Virus record (IMG/VR): IMGVR_UViG_3300033979_000465
Coordinates: 1 to 47,973 of that record
DNA: 47,973 bases
Reading direction: 5' to 3' (one strand)
Source: a virus
Both the position numbers and the translations under genes were made by a program. The notes beneath the pieces are model-generated. The model had not been told where the DNA came from. It made no database searches and saw only the letters and a list, made by a program, of their open reading frames with translations. This document shows positions 1 through 7,928 of this stretch, in pieces (position 1 is the first letter of the stretch; each line of letters begins with the position of its first letter).

Positions 1-254
1 ACCTGATATTATCAATTTATCGCCTGAAAGAAGAGGTAGAGAGGAGGGGTCAAACATAATTTATGATCCTGATCAAACATATAATTATCTGTCAGTCAGT
101 GAACGGGAAAACAGAAGTTTTCAATTGTTGCCAGCTTACATAAGAGAAGAGCCAGAATTAAAGCGCACTGTATACGGATTTTGTAGCGATAATTCACCCT
201 CTGGATTTTGGGAAGTAGTGGTATCAGAAGGGGAGTCAGCAACATTTATTAATT
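1..254. repeat. Terminal direct repeat, left copy (circular closure)
   Basis: These 254 bases recur at the right end of the window (47720-47973) with one difference, G at 127 against A at 47846. The reading frame continues without interruption through both copies. This shows that the molecule is circular, or circularly permuted and assembled as a circle, with a unique length near 47,719 bp. Confidence 0.97.
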
Positions 255-1168
255 TTGAGCCGCCGTTTTTAACAATCTTATGCCCTAGACCATTCACAGT
301 ATCAAGCCTAACAACGCTTAACAGTGATAGCACTGTATACAAATGGACGCAGATATCAGGGAGTAGAACCGCTTTAATAATTCCCGACAACGTAAAAGAC
401 CCCATTATTGATATTCAATCATCTTGCATAAGCGGTACAGGGTGCAACCAAAATACTCAAGAACCCATAAGGATACGGGTAGACACCGATAATCCTTTAA
501 TATTTGCTGACCTAATTATCCTTAACCGTGCAACTGATAATTTTGACGGGCTTGGCTATGCTGGCGATATTGCTTATACACAGATAGAATGTAGAAAAAT
601 TACTACAATTTACCGTATTCCTAATACTGGCATTGTATTTTTATGGCAGGGTACACCCATTACAATTACTTGGGCATTGCCAGCTTGTGACAGTGAATTT
701 ATTACAGGGTATAGAGTAGAGGCACTAATTCCACCTTATGCTGATATTGCGAATATTCCTGTAAATCCTAGAATTGCCGCTTTATCGGCAAATACTCAAT
801 ATAGATTAAAAGCCGATTTTTCTATTTTAGATTCTAGAATTGAAACATCAATTAGCGACCTATTAATATTTAGGTACGATGCACAAGACTTAGTTAAACA
901 GTTATTTGCCGATGATAATGCTACAGGGGTTTTAGGCTATGCAGCACAAGAGAGCAGCTATATAACTGATGTACCAGTCGCACAAGTTAGATTTTTATTG
1001 GAAGATGCGAGCGTGTTGGGTTATGCAAATATTGAAAGTGCCTATTTAACTGATGTTCCAGGGTCGCAAGTGCGATTATTAAGTGAAGATATAGCAGGAC
1101 TGCTAGGCTTTGTAAATACTGAAAGCAGTTATGTGATTACAGATTTGGGAGGAATTGTCGTAGGCTAG
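1..1168 (+). CDS. Virion surface or tail-fibre protein, 3' part of the seam-spanning gene
   Basis: This is the C-terminal part of a 435-aa protein that starts at 47580 and crosses the circle seam; codons here begin at base 2. A TTG at 125 is an internal Leu codon, not a start. The middle contains an Ig/PKD-like stretch (YKWTQISG) followed by beta-rich sequence. The last 85 or so residues hold three tandem units of about 26 residues with the pattern D-x-A-(x)-LGY/F-x-x-x-ES-x-Y-x-TD, for example LGYAAQESSYITDVP and LGYANIESAYLTDVP. Such repeats suit a virion surface protein. It lies just upstream of a second fibre-like gene. No exact family is recognised. Confidence 0.8.
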   Translation, partial: PDIINLSPERRGREEGSNIIYDPDQTYNYLSVSERENRSFQLLPAYIREEPELKRTVYGFCSDNSPSGFWEVVVSEGESATFINFEPPFLTILCPRPFTVSSLTTLNSDSTVYKWTQISGSRTALIIPDNVKDPIIDIQSSCISGTGCNQNTQEPIRIRVDTDNPLIFADLIILNRATDNFDGLGYAGDIAYTQIECRKITTIYRIPNTGIVFLWQGTPITITWALPACDSEFITGYRVEALIPPYADIANIPVNPRIAALSANTQYRLKADFSILDSRIETSISDLLIFRYDAQDLVKQLFADDNATGVLGYAAQESSYITDVPVAQVRFLLEDASVLGYANIESAYLTDVPGSQVRLLSEDIAGLLGFVNTESSYVITDLGGIVVG

Positions 1169-1172
1169 AGTA

Positions 1173-1200
1173 TTGACATCTTAAAAATTACTGTTATACT
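1173..1200 (+). promoter_or_regulatory. Promoter of the TTGACATCT family
   Basis: TTGACA (1173-1178), a 16-base spacer beginning TCT, then TATACT (1195-1200). It starts 5 bases after the stop of the seam-spanning gene and drives the 1237 gene. Confidence 0.8.
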
Positions 1201-1236
1201 GAGGATAGGAAATAACAGAGGTTTTTCGAGGTAATT

Positions 1237-1548
1237 ATGATTAATAATCAATTAATATCAGAAAATTTTTTATTGTCTCCAATGGGGAATCCAGAAACAT
1301 CTGGATATAAAGAATTTGATGATGAATACAAAGGCTGGAAAATTTGGCTAGATTGTCCAAATGGTGGAATATTAGCTGTTGATATTCTTCATCACGAAAG
1401 GGGATTGTGGTTAGGGTATCCCACTACAGAAGAGTTTGAATACAACGATAATGAAGGTATTGTCAATTATGCCAGAAAAGTAATTGATGAAATTGAAAGT
1501 TTTTTGCAATCTTTGTCAGGTCAATTGTCATTATTTGAAATGGCGTAA
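1237..1548 (+). CDS. Hypothetical protein, 103 aa
   Basis: A small acidic soluble protein with no recognised family. The sequence has aromatic clusters (GWKIWLDCPNGG, GLWLGYPTTEEFEY) followed by a C-terminal helix (VNYARKVIDEIESFL). It has its own promoter at 1173-1200 and a weak CGAGG ribosome site before the ATG. It is sandwiched between two fibre-like genes, yet transcribed from an early-type promoter, so it need not be a structural protein. Confidence 0.75.
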   Translation: MINNQLISENFLLSPMGNPETSGYKEFDDEYKGWKIWLDCPNGGILAVDILHHERGLWLGYPTTEEFEYNDNEGIVNYARKVIDEIESFLQSLSGQLSLFEMA

Positions 1549-1564
1549 AACTTAATAAAATCTG

Positions 1565-1597
1565 ATACCATTGTACATAGGTGCAATGGTATTTTTT
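1565..1597 (+). terminator. Hairpin plus T-tract abutting a start codon
   Basis: ATACCATTG (1565-1573) pairs with CAATGGTAT (1584-1592) around a 10-base loop and is followed by a six-T run that ends directly before the ATG at 1598. It looks like a rho-independent terminator for the 1237 gene but also forms the whole leader of the next gene. Confidence 0.75.
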
Positions 1598-4132
1598 ATG
1601 CGATTAAAAGGTATTGTAGAGATTAAAATTACTGATATTGACGGCAATATTAAAGATTCAAGATTGCAAGAAAACATGATTTTTGATGCCTCATGGCTAG
1701 GGGTGTTGGGCAATGATGCAGTTAGGGGATATTTTAACCGCAGTATTAGCATAGCAACTGATAATACCAACCCAGTAGCAACCAATAATACAGTAACGGG
1801 TGTAATCGGTACTTGTTCTGTACCTGCTGGCGTTACTTCACCTGTATTTATAGAAAATGTTGACCCGCCATTTGGAACGCTCACAGGGCAAATATCACCC
1901 ACTGGAGTACAGCGCACATTTACCAGCGTGGCACTGACAGCGTTGGGCGGCGCAAATACTCAAAATATAGCATCTACTACCGCTTTTGCAAGATTAAAAC
2001 TTGATATACCCTGCACTCAAGGGGTAAATGATTTTGTAAATATTACTTACAGTATTCAGTTTTTGGATAATGTAGGTGACACATTGCCTAATGCAACTAT
2101 CAATAGATACGACTTTGGTAGAGCGATGTTTAGCCTGGGGAATTACCGCATGGGGAATATTTATTATAACTTTGCAAAACCTAATTTAGCCATGATTGCA
2201 ATACCTCCGGCTGGTATTTTTGATGCTACTACTGGGGCAATAAATACACCTAATTATAAATGGAATTATACAAAATCAATTAATAAAAATACCCAATTAG
2301 GAGCAATTATTAATGCTATTCCTCAAGGATTGACTAATAATAACTTACAAGCCTATGCAATGGGATTTTATGAATACGATAAAGCACCAATTCAAACGGG
2401 GTTTAAGCATGGCGCTAACTCACTAATACCATTTTTTGACTCTATTAATATTGCAAGCTCACAAGGCTCTGTGCATCTTGCTGGCACATGGACTGGCGGC
2501 TTTCCTGAATTTTACAAAATCACCTTTACCGATGCTGGCGCTACAGGTACAGCAACTTATAAATTCTCAGTATTTAAGCACATTGGATTTAATGACAACG
2601 CCTACACATTTAGAGATGTTGATAGTTTGTATTTACGCCCTAATATTCAATGGCACGCTAAATTACACGGGTGGAAAGAGGAAGACTTTGATAAACACCG
2701 ACTAAGTAATACTGAGATAGTGCAATATGATATTAATGGAATTTCGATTGTTGATGTTATTCATGGCACTTGCGTCAATTACGACGCTACTACAGCACCT
2801 GCTTTACTTTGTACTAATATTAGACAAATTGCAGTAGATACAACTAACAGATTAATTTATGTTGCTTGCAGAAATACAGGGTTATGGATCATTAATATTG
2901 GTGCAAATACTATTAGCAATCCATTAACATCTCCCTGTTATGGTTGCGATGTTGGTAGAAACAATATTGCAGTAGCTATTGTACAAGGTGGTTTATATCG
3001 CTCAACTAATTGGGCTGTAGCTCAAACTTTCACTTACACAGATATCACAAATAATTGGGCGTGTGTCCACTTTTTAAAAGCCGACCCTGAACACTCTAAC
3101 GATAGAATAGCTATAGTTGCACAAAATCCCGCAAATACAGCTAATAGAATTGTATGGCATCAATTTAGCGATAATAGTACAACAACGGGATTTGAAAACG
3201 CCAACCTTCAGATATATCCATCCAGCTTGGATGTTTCAGATGTTGGTAGCAAATGGGTTTATTTTATTCCACAAACATTTTTTAAAATTAATTTCAATGC
3301 GACTACATCAGTATCTAGCTGGGTATCTTTTTCTAAACCGTTAAATCATTCAATTTATGGGAATAGAAGATTTAGCAAGGCCAGCTTTTTAGGAGATAGT
3401 ATTTTTGTTCGAGGAGGCAATTTTCTCTTTGAGGGATTTCTTGTTGATGGTGCTATTACACAATCTATAGGAGGATTGCCAAATACTCAATCAGGCTTTA
3501 GTGATGCAGTTTCTTTTTGTTTGTCGGTACTACACCTTGACTCAGGAATAGTTTTAATTAACGGAGCACCAGAACCTTTAGCAAATGTATCTTTTAGACA
3601 AATATTCCCCAATGGCAATGCTAACTTAACAACCAATTATGGCTGGGACGGAGCAAATTGGATTAAAGATAATCCTAATTCAAAACCTACCCACAGTGAC
3701 GCACAACCGCTAATTAATGGATTAACAATTCGTTTTCAAGACGGTACAAATCCCCCTCACTTTGTACTCAATGAATTTCAGACTCAAGGGGTAAACTGGG
3801 GATTATTAAAAGATAATGCCACTGATTTAGTATGGAAATCTGCATGGTATTCTAGAGCTACAAATAAAGCCACAATTACACCTGTGGTACTTGCATCTAC
3901 TACAGTGGTTTTAGCGGCTGCTAGTGACCCGTATTTTAGCCGTATAGATAATGATTCAACAGCAATACCCCATCGGTTTTATCTCAATGGGGTATTGGTA
4001 ACAAAGGTATGGACTAATGGTACAGCGCCAGCACCTACAGAAGTTGGCTTAAATGCTAATGGTACTTTAACCTTCAATGCTGCTGATGTTGGCAAAACTT
4101 TGTCAGGTACTTATATTTGGATTGAAGTTTAA
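1598..4132 (+). CDS. Large tail-fibre or virion surface protein, 844 aa
   Basis: A large, mainly beta protein, rich in Asn, Thr and Gly with almost no charged runs, as in phage tail fibres. An N-terminal domain (MRLKGIVEIKITDIDG, then beta strands) leads to a central motif, HRLSNTEIVQYDINGI, and a propeller-like segment with repeated 'LIYVACRNTGLW'-type strands (about residues 350-470) of the kind found in phage fibre and spike proteins. The frame is open from a TTG at 1571, but that start lies inside the hairpin preceding the gene; the ATG at 1598 is preferred. It is the last gene of the rightward block that begins at the primase end. The host ligand is unknown. Confidence 0.82.
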   Translation: MRLKGIVEIKITDIDGNIKDSRLQENMIFDASWLGVLGNDAVRGYFNRSISIATDNTNPVATNNTVTGVIGTCSVPAGVTSPVFIENVDPPFGTLTGQISPTGVQRTFTSVALTALGGANTQNIASTTAFARLKLDIPCTQGVNDFVNITYSIQFLDNVGDTLPNATINRYDFGRAMFSLGNYRMGNIYYNFAKPNLAMIAIPPAGIFDATTGAINTPNYKWNYTKSINKNTQLGAIINAIPQGLTNNNLQAYAMGFYEYDKAPIQTGFKHGANSLIPFFDSINIASSQGSVHLAGTWTGGFPEFYKITFTDAGATGTATYKFSVFKHIGFNDNAYTFRDVDSLYLRPNIQWHAKLHGWKEEDFDKHRLSNTEIVQYDINGISIVDVIHGTCVNYDATTAPALLCTNIRQIAVDTTNRLIYVACRNTGLWIINIGANTISNPLTSPCYGCDVGRNNIAVAIVQGGLYRSTNWAVAQTFTYTDITNNWACVHFLKADPEHSNDRIAIVAQNPANTANRIVWHQFSDNSTTTGFENANLQIYPSSLDVSDVGSKWVYFIPQTFFKINFNATTSVSSWVSFSKPLNHSIYGNRRFSKASFLGDSIFVRGGNFLFEGFLVDGAITQSIGGLPNTQSGFSDAVSFCLSVLHLDSGIVLINGAPEPLANVSFRQIFPNGNANLTTNYGWDGANWIKDNPNSKPTHSDAQPLINGLTIRFQDGTNPPHFVLNEFQTQGVNWGLLKDNATDLVWKSAWYSRATNKATITPVVLASTTVVLAAASDPYFSRIDNDSTAIPHRFYLNGVLVTKVWTNGTAPAPTEVGLNANGTLTFNAADVGKTLSGTYIWIEV

Positions 4133-4140
4133 CATTCCCA

Positions 4141-4162
4141 GCCTTGTTCAGATTCTAGAATC
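4141..4162 (-). promoter_or_regulatory. ATTCTAGAATC box (minus orientation)
   Basis: Read on the minus strand this is GATTCTAGAATCTGAACAAG, a copy of the genome-wide palindromic box. It sits exactly at the stop of the 4162-4596 minus-strand gene and within the convergent gap after the fibre gene. Confidence 0.6.
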
Positions 4163-4596
4163 TAATTAAACATTGGGTTAATTTGACTGCTAGGAGTAAA
4201 TTCCTTAGCGGCTATATCTTTAACTCCAAACATAGCATAATGATGTGAACCATCCATGTAGAAAACCTGTATTATCACTTTACGCTTACATTGTGCTATA
4301 TCATCGGCATAGGGTTTAGTAAACCTTAAACCGTGTTTTTCATGGCTGAATAAATTTAATATTTCCTCTGACCTATCAGGGCAAACATTACCTAAAACTA
4401 TTACAGCATCTTGCATACCTGATTCAAACATTGCATGGGCAATGTAGGCTATGTAGTTGTTTAAATTGCTGTGATAAAGTTTTGCAAATTCTTGACCCGT
4501 CATATCATGAAAGCCGTCACGGTGCAGCCTTTCATGAATTAACAAACATTGTTTAGCAGGTTCTAAAAGTTCCGGGTCTAATTTACGATAGTCCAT
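4162..4596 (-). CDS. Hypothetical protein, 144 aa
   Basis: A lone minus-strand gene between the fibre gene and the portal gene. The sequence is soluble and His-rich in its N-terminal third (IHERLHRDGFHDMTG) with a mixed alpha/beta C-terminal part (KVIIQVFYMDGSHHYAMFGVKD). The H-E-x-x-H spacing of a metalloprotease is not present (HERLH), so I do not call a peptidase. The ATG (4594-4596) and that of the portal gene at 4641 face away from each other across 44 bases, which must carry both start regions. Confidence 0.7.
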   Translation of the reverse strand: MDYRKLDPELLEPAKQCLLIHERLHRDGFHDMTGQEFAKLYHSNLNNYIAYIAHAMFESGMQDAVIVLGNVCPDRSEEILNLFSHEKHGLRFTKPYADDIAQCKRKVIIQVFYMDGSHHYAMFGVKDIAAKEFTPSSQINPMFN

Positions 4597-4640
4597 ATAT
4601 GCAATGATAGAATAGTGTTAAACTTTACATTAATACTATC

Positions 4641-6566
4641 ATGTTAGCAGGAATTAATCTTAGTCAAAGGGCAAAAAATCAGTTAGACAAATTAATAGAT
4701 AATGCACTAGGAATAGATGAGGCTGATGGTACTTGTAAAAGCACTGTAGTGTCATTGCACCTATCACAAATGAGTGAATGGGGTGTAAGGGGCGGTGCTA
4801 TTCAATGGAAAGCAGTACAAGATTTTAATGGCATCAGGAAAGAATTTATAGCAAAGTTAATCAGCGATAATAATTGGAAGAATAAAGCCGAGCCGTGTAT
4901 GGCTCGAATGGTTGCAAAAGGCGAGGTTTTACTCGTTGCATTGCCTTCCAAAAATGGCTACAAACTTGATTATTTTACAGGTGGCAAAAACAATATAAAT
5001 CCTGATTACCATATCTTTTATAAAGAGAATGAGTATGGTGAAAATGAAATTGACGCGGTAGTGATTAAGCAAGCAACAGAGTTAACAAGAGAGGATGGAT
5101 TTATTGGTAATGCTTACGATGTAACAGGTTCGTTGATGAAAAAATGGCGAATTATATTTTTAACTGCTGACAAAATTTATATTTTTAAATTCCTGCAAGA
5201 ACCTGTAGATTTACGTGGCACTTATTCACTTTTAGAAAGTTTTACAAGCGGTGGTTATGCCCCGTTCTCAATGCAGAAACCGATTATTATTGATAATCCA
5301 TTTGCGCCGGAATTGCCTTGTGTAGTTTGCAAAAACATTGATATTGGTGATGATAAACCTGGTTTGGATGATTTTTATAAAATCAGGGATATGATCGAAA
5401 CTCATAATTCATTGCTGATAGATGCGGTGGAAAATTTACAGGTTTTCTACACACCAACAATGATTACTTCTAGACCCGCTGATGCGGTGCTAGAAGATTT
5501 TGAAAACTACAATGATAGAAAACAGGCTAGTTGGGCATCTAATAACGGCTTTTTCAGCCCTATTGCAAGGCGTTCCAGCATCCCTTATCGTATGCCTAGA
5601 GTTATTGGCAATGCCAAGCCCGATGAAAGAATGGGGTATATCGAACAGCCGGATACTATTAGTGGCGACCATAACCTATTTATACGCAATGATAGAGAGT
5701 TGATACATTGGGTTTTGGGTGGCGTTGATCCGCTTGGTATCTCCGCAAGTGCCACTTTTGGGGAAATCAAATCATTATTTGGCAGAATTGAAAATACAGC
5801 AAGCAAGAAAGCAGAAACATTGTTCGGGCAAAATGGATTATGTAAGCTGCTATCTTTAATCATCCTTGCAGAAGAGAGAAAATGTAAATTAGCAATTGGT
5901 GAATTTATCATTAATCAATATTTACAGGGTTCACCAATTGCCAATGCACTTATACAGCAAGAATTAAGCGATGAACAGTTTAGAGCATTGTATTTGAATA
6001 TTACCGATGAGTTAAATGCACAGTTACCGGGATTACCGCCACTTGGTGCGCGTGATTGTAGTTGGCGGTATACCAAAGATGTTTTTCAAAGGACTACAAG
6101 AGAACAGCAAGAGGCGAGTATAGTTTTTCGTAATGAGAGAGAAGACGGTATTTCTCAGGAAATCGCACTTGGTAAATTATACCCGAATATGAGCGATGAA
6201 GAGATACGGCAATCAATGTCAGGGTTTAGCCCTCGCGTTGTGTCGAATGCGTTAAATGGCATATCAGGAGCATTGGCTTTATATATGCAATTAGCACAGT
6301 TACCATCGCCCAATAACCCTGAAATCTCTTGGGCTTCTGAGCTTGGACTTGCAGAGATTGTGAGGCAAGGCATCATAACCCTACAAAAAGAGATGAATTA
6401 CAATATACCTGATTTTAAAGAATCACCAGATTATGACGAAATAAATGCAACTATCAACAGCACATTACAGCAATTAAACAATGTACGCGACTCAGTACCA
6501 ACCTCAACAGTACCCCTACCCAGCGCCACAGCCGCAGCAAGGCGACGCGCTAGATCAAATAGGTAA
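4641..6566 (+). CDS. Portal protein (head-tail connector), 641 aa
   Basis: Probable portal, the dodecameric ring at one capsid vertex through which DNA enters and leaves. Evidence: size (641 aa); position as first gene of the head operon; an N-terminal alpha/beta region; a central long-helix region (RDMIETHNSLLIDAVENL, about residues 250-270) as in portal stems; and an acidic, Gln-rich helical C-terminus ending in a basic tail (ARRRARSNR). No terminase lies next to it; terminase is about 22 kb away on the other strand. Its 3' end overlaps the next gene by 86 bases in another frame. I place it by general portal features, not by a single diagnostic motif. Confidence 0.75.
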   Translation: MLAGINLSQRAKNQLDKLIDNALGIDEADGTCKSTVVSLHLSQMSEWGVRGGAIQWKAVQDFNGIRKEFIAKLISDNNWKNKAEPCMARMVAKGEVLLVALPSKNGYKLDYFTGGKNNINPDYHIFYKENEYGENEIDAVVIKQATELTREDGFIGNAYDVTGSLMKKWRIIFLTADKIYIFKFLQEPVDLRGTYSLLESFTSGGYAPFSMQKPIIIDNPFAPELPCVVCKNIDIGDDKPGLDDFYKIRDMIETHNSLLIDAVENLQVFYTPTMITSRPADAVLEDFENYNDRKQASWASNNGFFSPIARRSSIPYRMPRVIGNAKPDERMGYIEQPDTISGDHNLFIRNDRELIHWVLGGVDPLGISASATFGEIKSLFGRIENTASKKAETLFGQNGLCKLLSLIILAEERKCKLAIGEFIINQYLQGSPIANALIQQELSDEQFRALYLNITDELNAQLPGLPPLGARDCSWRYTKDVFQRTTREQQEASIVFRNEREDGISQEIALGKLYPNMSDEEIRQSMSGFSPRVVSNALNGISGALALYMQLAQLPSPNNPEISWASELGLAEIVRQGIITLQKEMNYNIPDFKESPDYDEINATINSTLQQLNNVRDSVPTSTVPLPSATAAARRRARSNR

Positions 6567-7362
6567 GGTCTTAGACATTGCTGATAAGTTAAGAGGGCGT
6601 GAAAGCGCGGGCAACTTTGCACCTGGTATGGCTAGAGATGCCAGTATGGGTGTAGGAGGTTTGCAAACACGACCTTTAGATCAATTAACTCAGCAACAAT
6701 TACTTTTAAGTAATCCTGCTTTGTTGCAGCAATATCAGCAACAGCAGACACAGATAAACGGATTAGCCTTAAACCAACAGCAGACAGAACAACTTAAACA
6801 ATCCGTAAATACCTTAGTACAAGGTTCACAGCAGTTGCACGGCTATTTACAGCAATCATGGCAATTATTACGTCAGGTGATGGACGCTTATAATGCTATG
6901 TGCAACTATGCAGCAGAATTAGAGAAAGTTGTACAGGTAGGATATCAGCAGAATAGCCTGGCTAATGCAATGCTGCCTTATGTGCAACTTGCGGGAGTGC
7001 AAAACCGACTCGCCAATGCTTTCTTGCAAGAGCGTGATGCTGTATATGTAATGGCTGATATTCAACAACAAATGTTAGCTGACCCTGTGTATTTGCTGCA
7101 TCATTCCTTTGATGTGTGGGATAGAAATCTGGGGATAGATAAAACTGCGATAGATTACATCTCGCAACTATACCTAGAATTAGCTAATAGATTTGATCAA
7201 AGATATATAGCTACCACAGGGCAAGATCCCTATCCACAACAGCAACCACAGCAAGGAATAAACCCCAATTACTTTAAGGCTTTTAGCCAAGCTCAAAGCC
7301 AGGGTAATCCTAAAGTCGGACAAGTGCTACAGCAGATGCACTTACAGAAATTTGGTGTTTAA
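6481..7362 (+). CDS. Gln-rich head-associated protein, 293 aa
   Basis: The N-terminus is Pro/Gln/Tyr-rich (MYATQYQPQQYPYPAPQPQQ) and the body is strongly helical and Gln-rich (QQQQTQINGLALNQQQ, repeated QQ pairs), ending in another PQQQPQQG linker. Low-complexity helical proteins between portal and capsid genes are often scaffolds, inner-core or ejection proteins; that role is inferred from position. The start is inside the portal gene (86-base overlap, +1 frame). It is chosen because the residues encoded within the overlap (GDALDQIGKVLDIADKLRG) look like normal protein. Confidence 0.78.
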   Translation: MYATQYQPQQYPYPAPQPQQGDALDQIGKVLDIADKLRGRESAGNFAPGMARDASMGVGGLQTRPLDQLTQQQLLLSNPALLQQYQQQQTQINGLALNQQQTEQLKQSVNTLVQGSQQLHGYLQQSWQLLRQVMDAYNAMCNYAAELEKVVQVGYQQNSLANAMLPYVQLAGVQNRLANAFLQERDAVYVMADIQQQMLADPVYLLHHSFDVWDRNLGIDKTAIDYISQLYLELANRFDQRYIATTGQDPYPQQQPQQGINPNYFKAFSQAQSQGNPKVGQVLQQMHLQKFGV

Positions 7363-7369
7363 TGTTCAC

Positions 7370-7388
7370 ATTCTAGAATTAAAACAAG
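7370..7388 (+). promoter_or_regulatory. ATTCTAGAATC box before a head gene
   Basis: ATTCTAGAATTAAAACAAG lies directly upstream of the ATG at 7399, with AAGGA overlapping its 3' end as ribosome site. It is one of the best copies of the recurrent box in the structural region. Confidence 0.65.
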
Positions 7389-7398
7389 GAAATTTATT

Positions 7399-7839
7399 AT
7401 GGCAGGATTAGCACAAGTAGCGCAAACAGTAGCACCTTTAGCCGTTGATGCAGCAACACAGGCTGTAATGGGTATGTTTACTGCTGGTGGTGGTGGATAT
7501 GGTAACCCCTCTTATAGCACCCAACAGGCTGATGATGCGATGCGTAATAATACGCAATATACGCAGGGTATGACAAATGAGCAGCTTAGACGGGAATTTG
7601 AATTAGAAAGACAAAAAGCCGCTTATGCCAATCAAATGGCACAAGGTAATCTATTGTTTACTGGTAATGTAGCCAATGCAGCGTCTAACGCAAATACAGC
7701 ACGCAACATGGCTGCAAATGCACAGGCAGCATTAAATAGTGTTTATATGAATGCAGGTGACAGAGTTAACCGTGCGGCTGCCGATACCATGAACGCAATC
7801 ACGGCAGCCGGACAAACTGCCGCTGGTATGTTCCGTTAA
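7399..7839 (+). CDS. Small Ala/Asn-rich virion protein, 146 aa
   Basis: Three segments are visible: an N-terminal apolar helix (LAQVAQTVAPLAVDAATQAVMGMF), a Gly-rich turn (TAGGGGYGN), then long amphipathic Ala/Asn helices with repeated AANA units (NVANAASNANTARNMAANAQ). It shares design with other small helical virion proteins at 12169 and 12584, which resemble internal or ejection proteins of short-tailed phages. It follows an ATTCTAGAAT box and a clear AAGGA site. The function is inferred from context only. Confidence 0.75.
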   Translation: MAGLAQVAQTVAPLAVDAATQAVMGMFTAGGGGYGNPSYSTQQADDAMRNNTQYTQGMTNEQLRREFELERQKAAYANQMAQGNLLFTGNVANAASNANTARNMAANAQAALNSVYMNAGDRVNRAAADTMNAITAAGQTAAGMFR

Positions 7840-7859
7840 TTAAGTCTAGACAAGAAAAA

Positions 7860-7896
7860 CTCACAGAACCAAGGGTTACACAAGGCGTTCTGTGAG
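7860..7896 (+). promoter_or_regulatory. 10-bp leader hairpin upstream of the capsid gene
   Basis: CTCACAGAAC (7860-7869) pairs perfectly with GTTCTGTGAG (7887-7896) around a 17-base loop and no T-tract follows. It lies in the 89-base leader of the capsid gene. An mRNA-stabilising or processing hairpin is the likely role. Confidence 0.5.
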
Positions 7897-7928
7897 CGCA
7901 ATTAATAAACCTAAGAAGAGTATATCAC

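Noticed and set aside
125-1168. TTG at 125 as gene start
   Set aside because: The frame is open from 47580 across the seam; in the right-hand copy this codon is TTA, which cannot start translation.
4162-4596. Metalloprotease or endolysin call for the His-rich 144-aa protein
   Set aside because: The spacing HERLH does not give a standard HExxH site and no lysin motif is seen.
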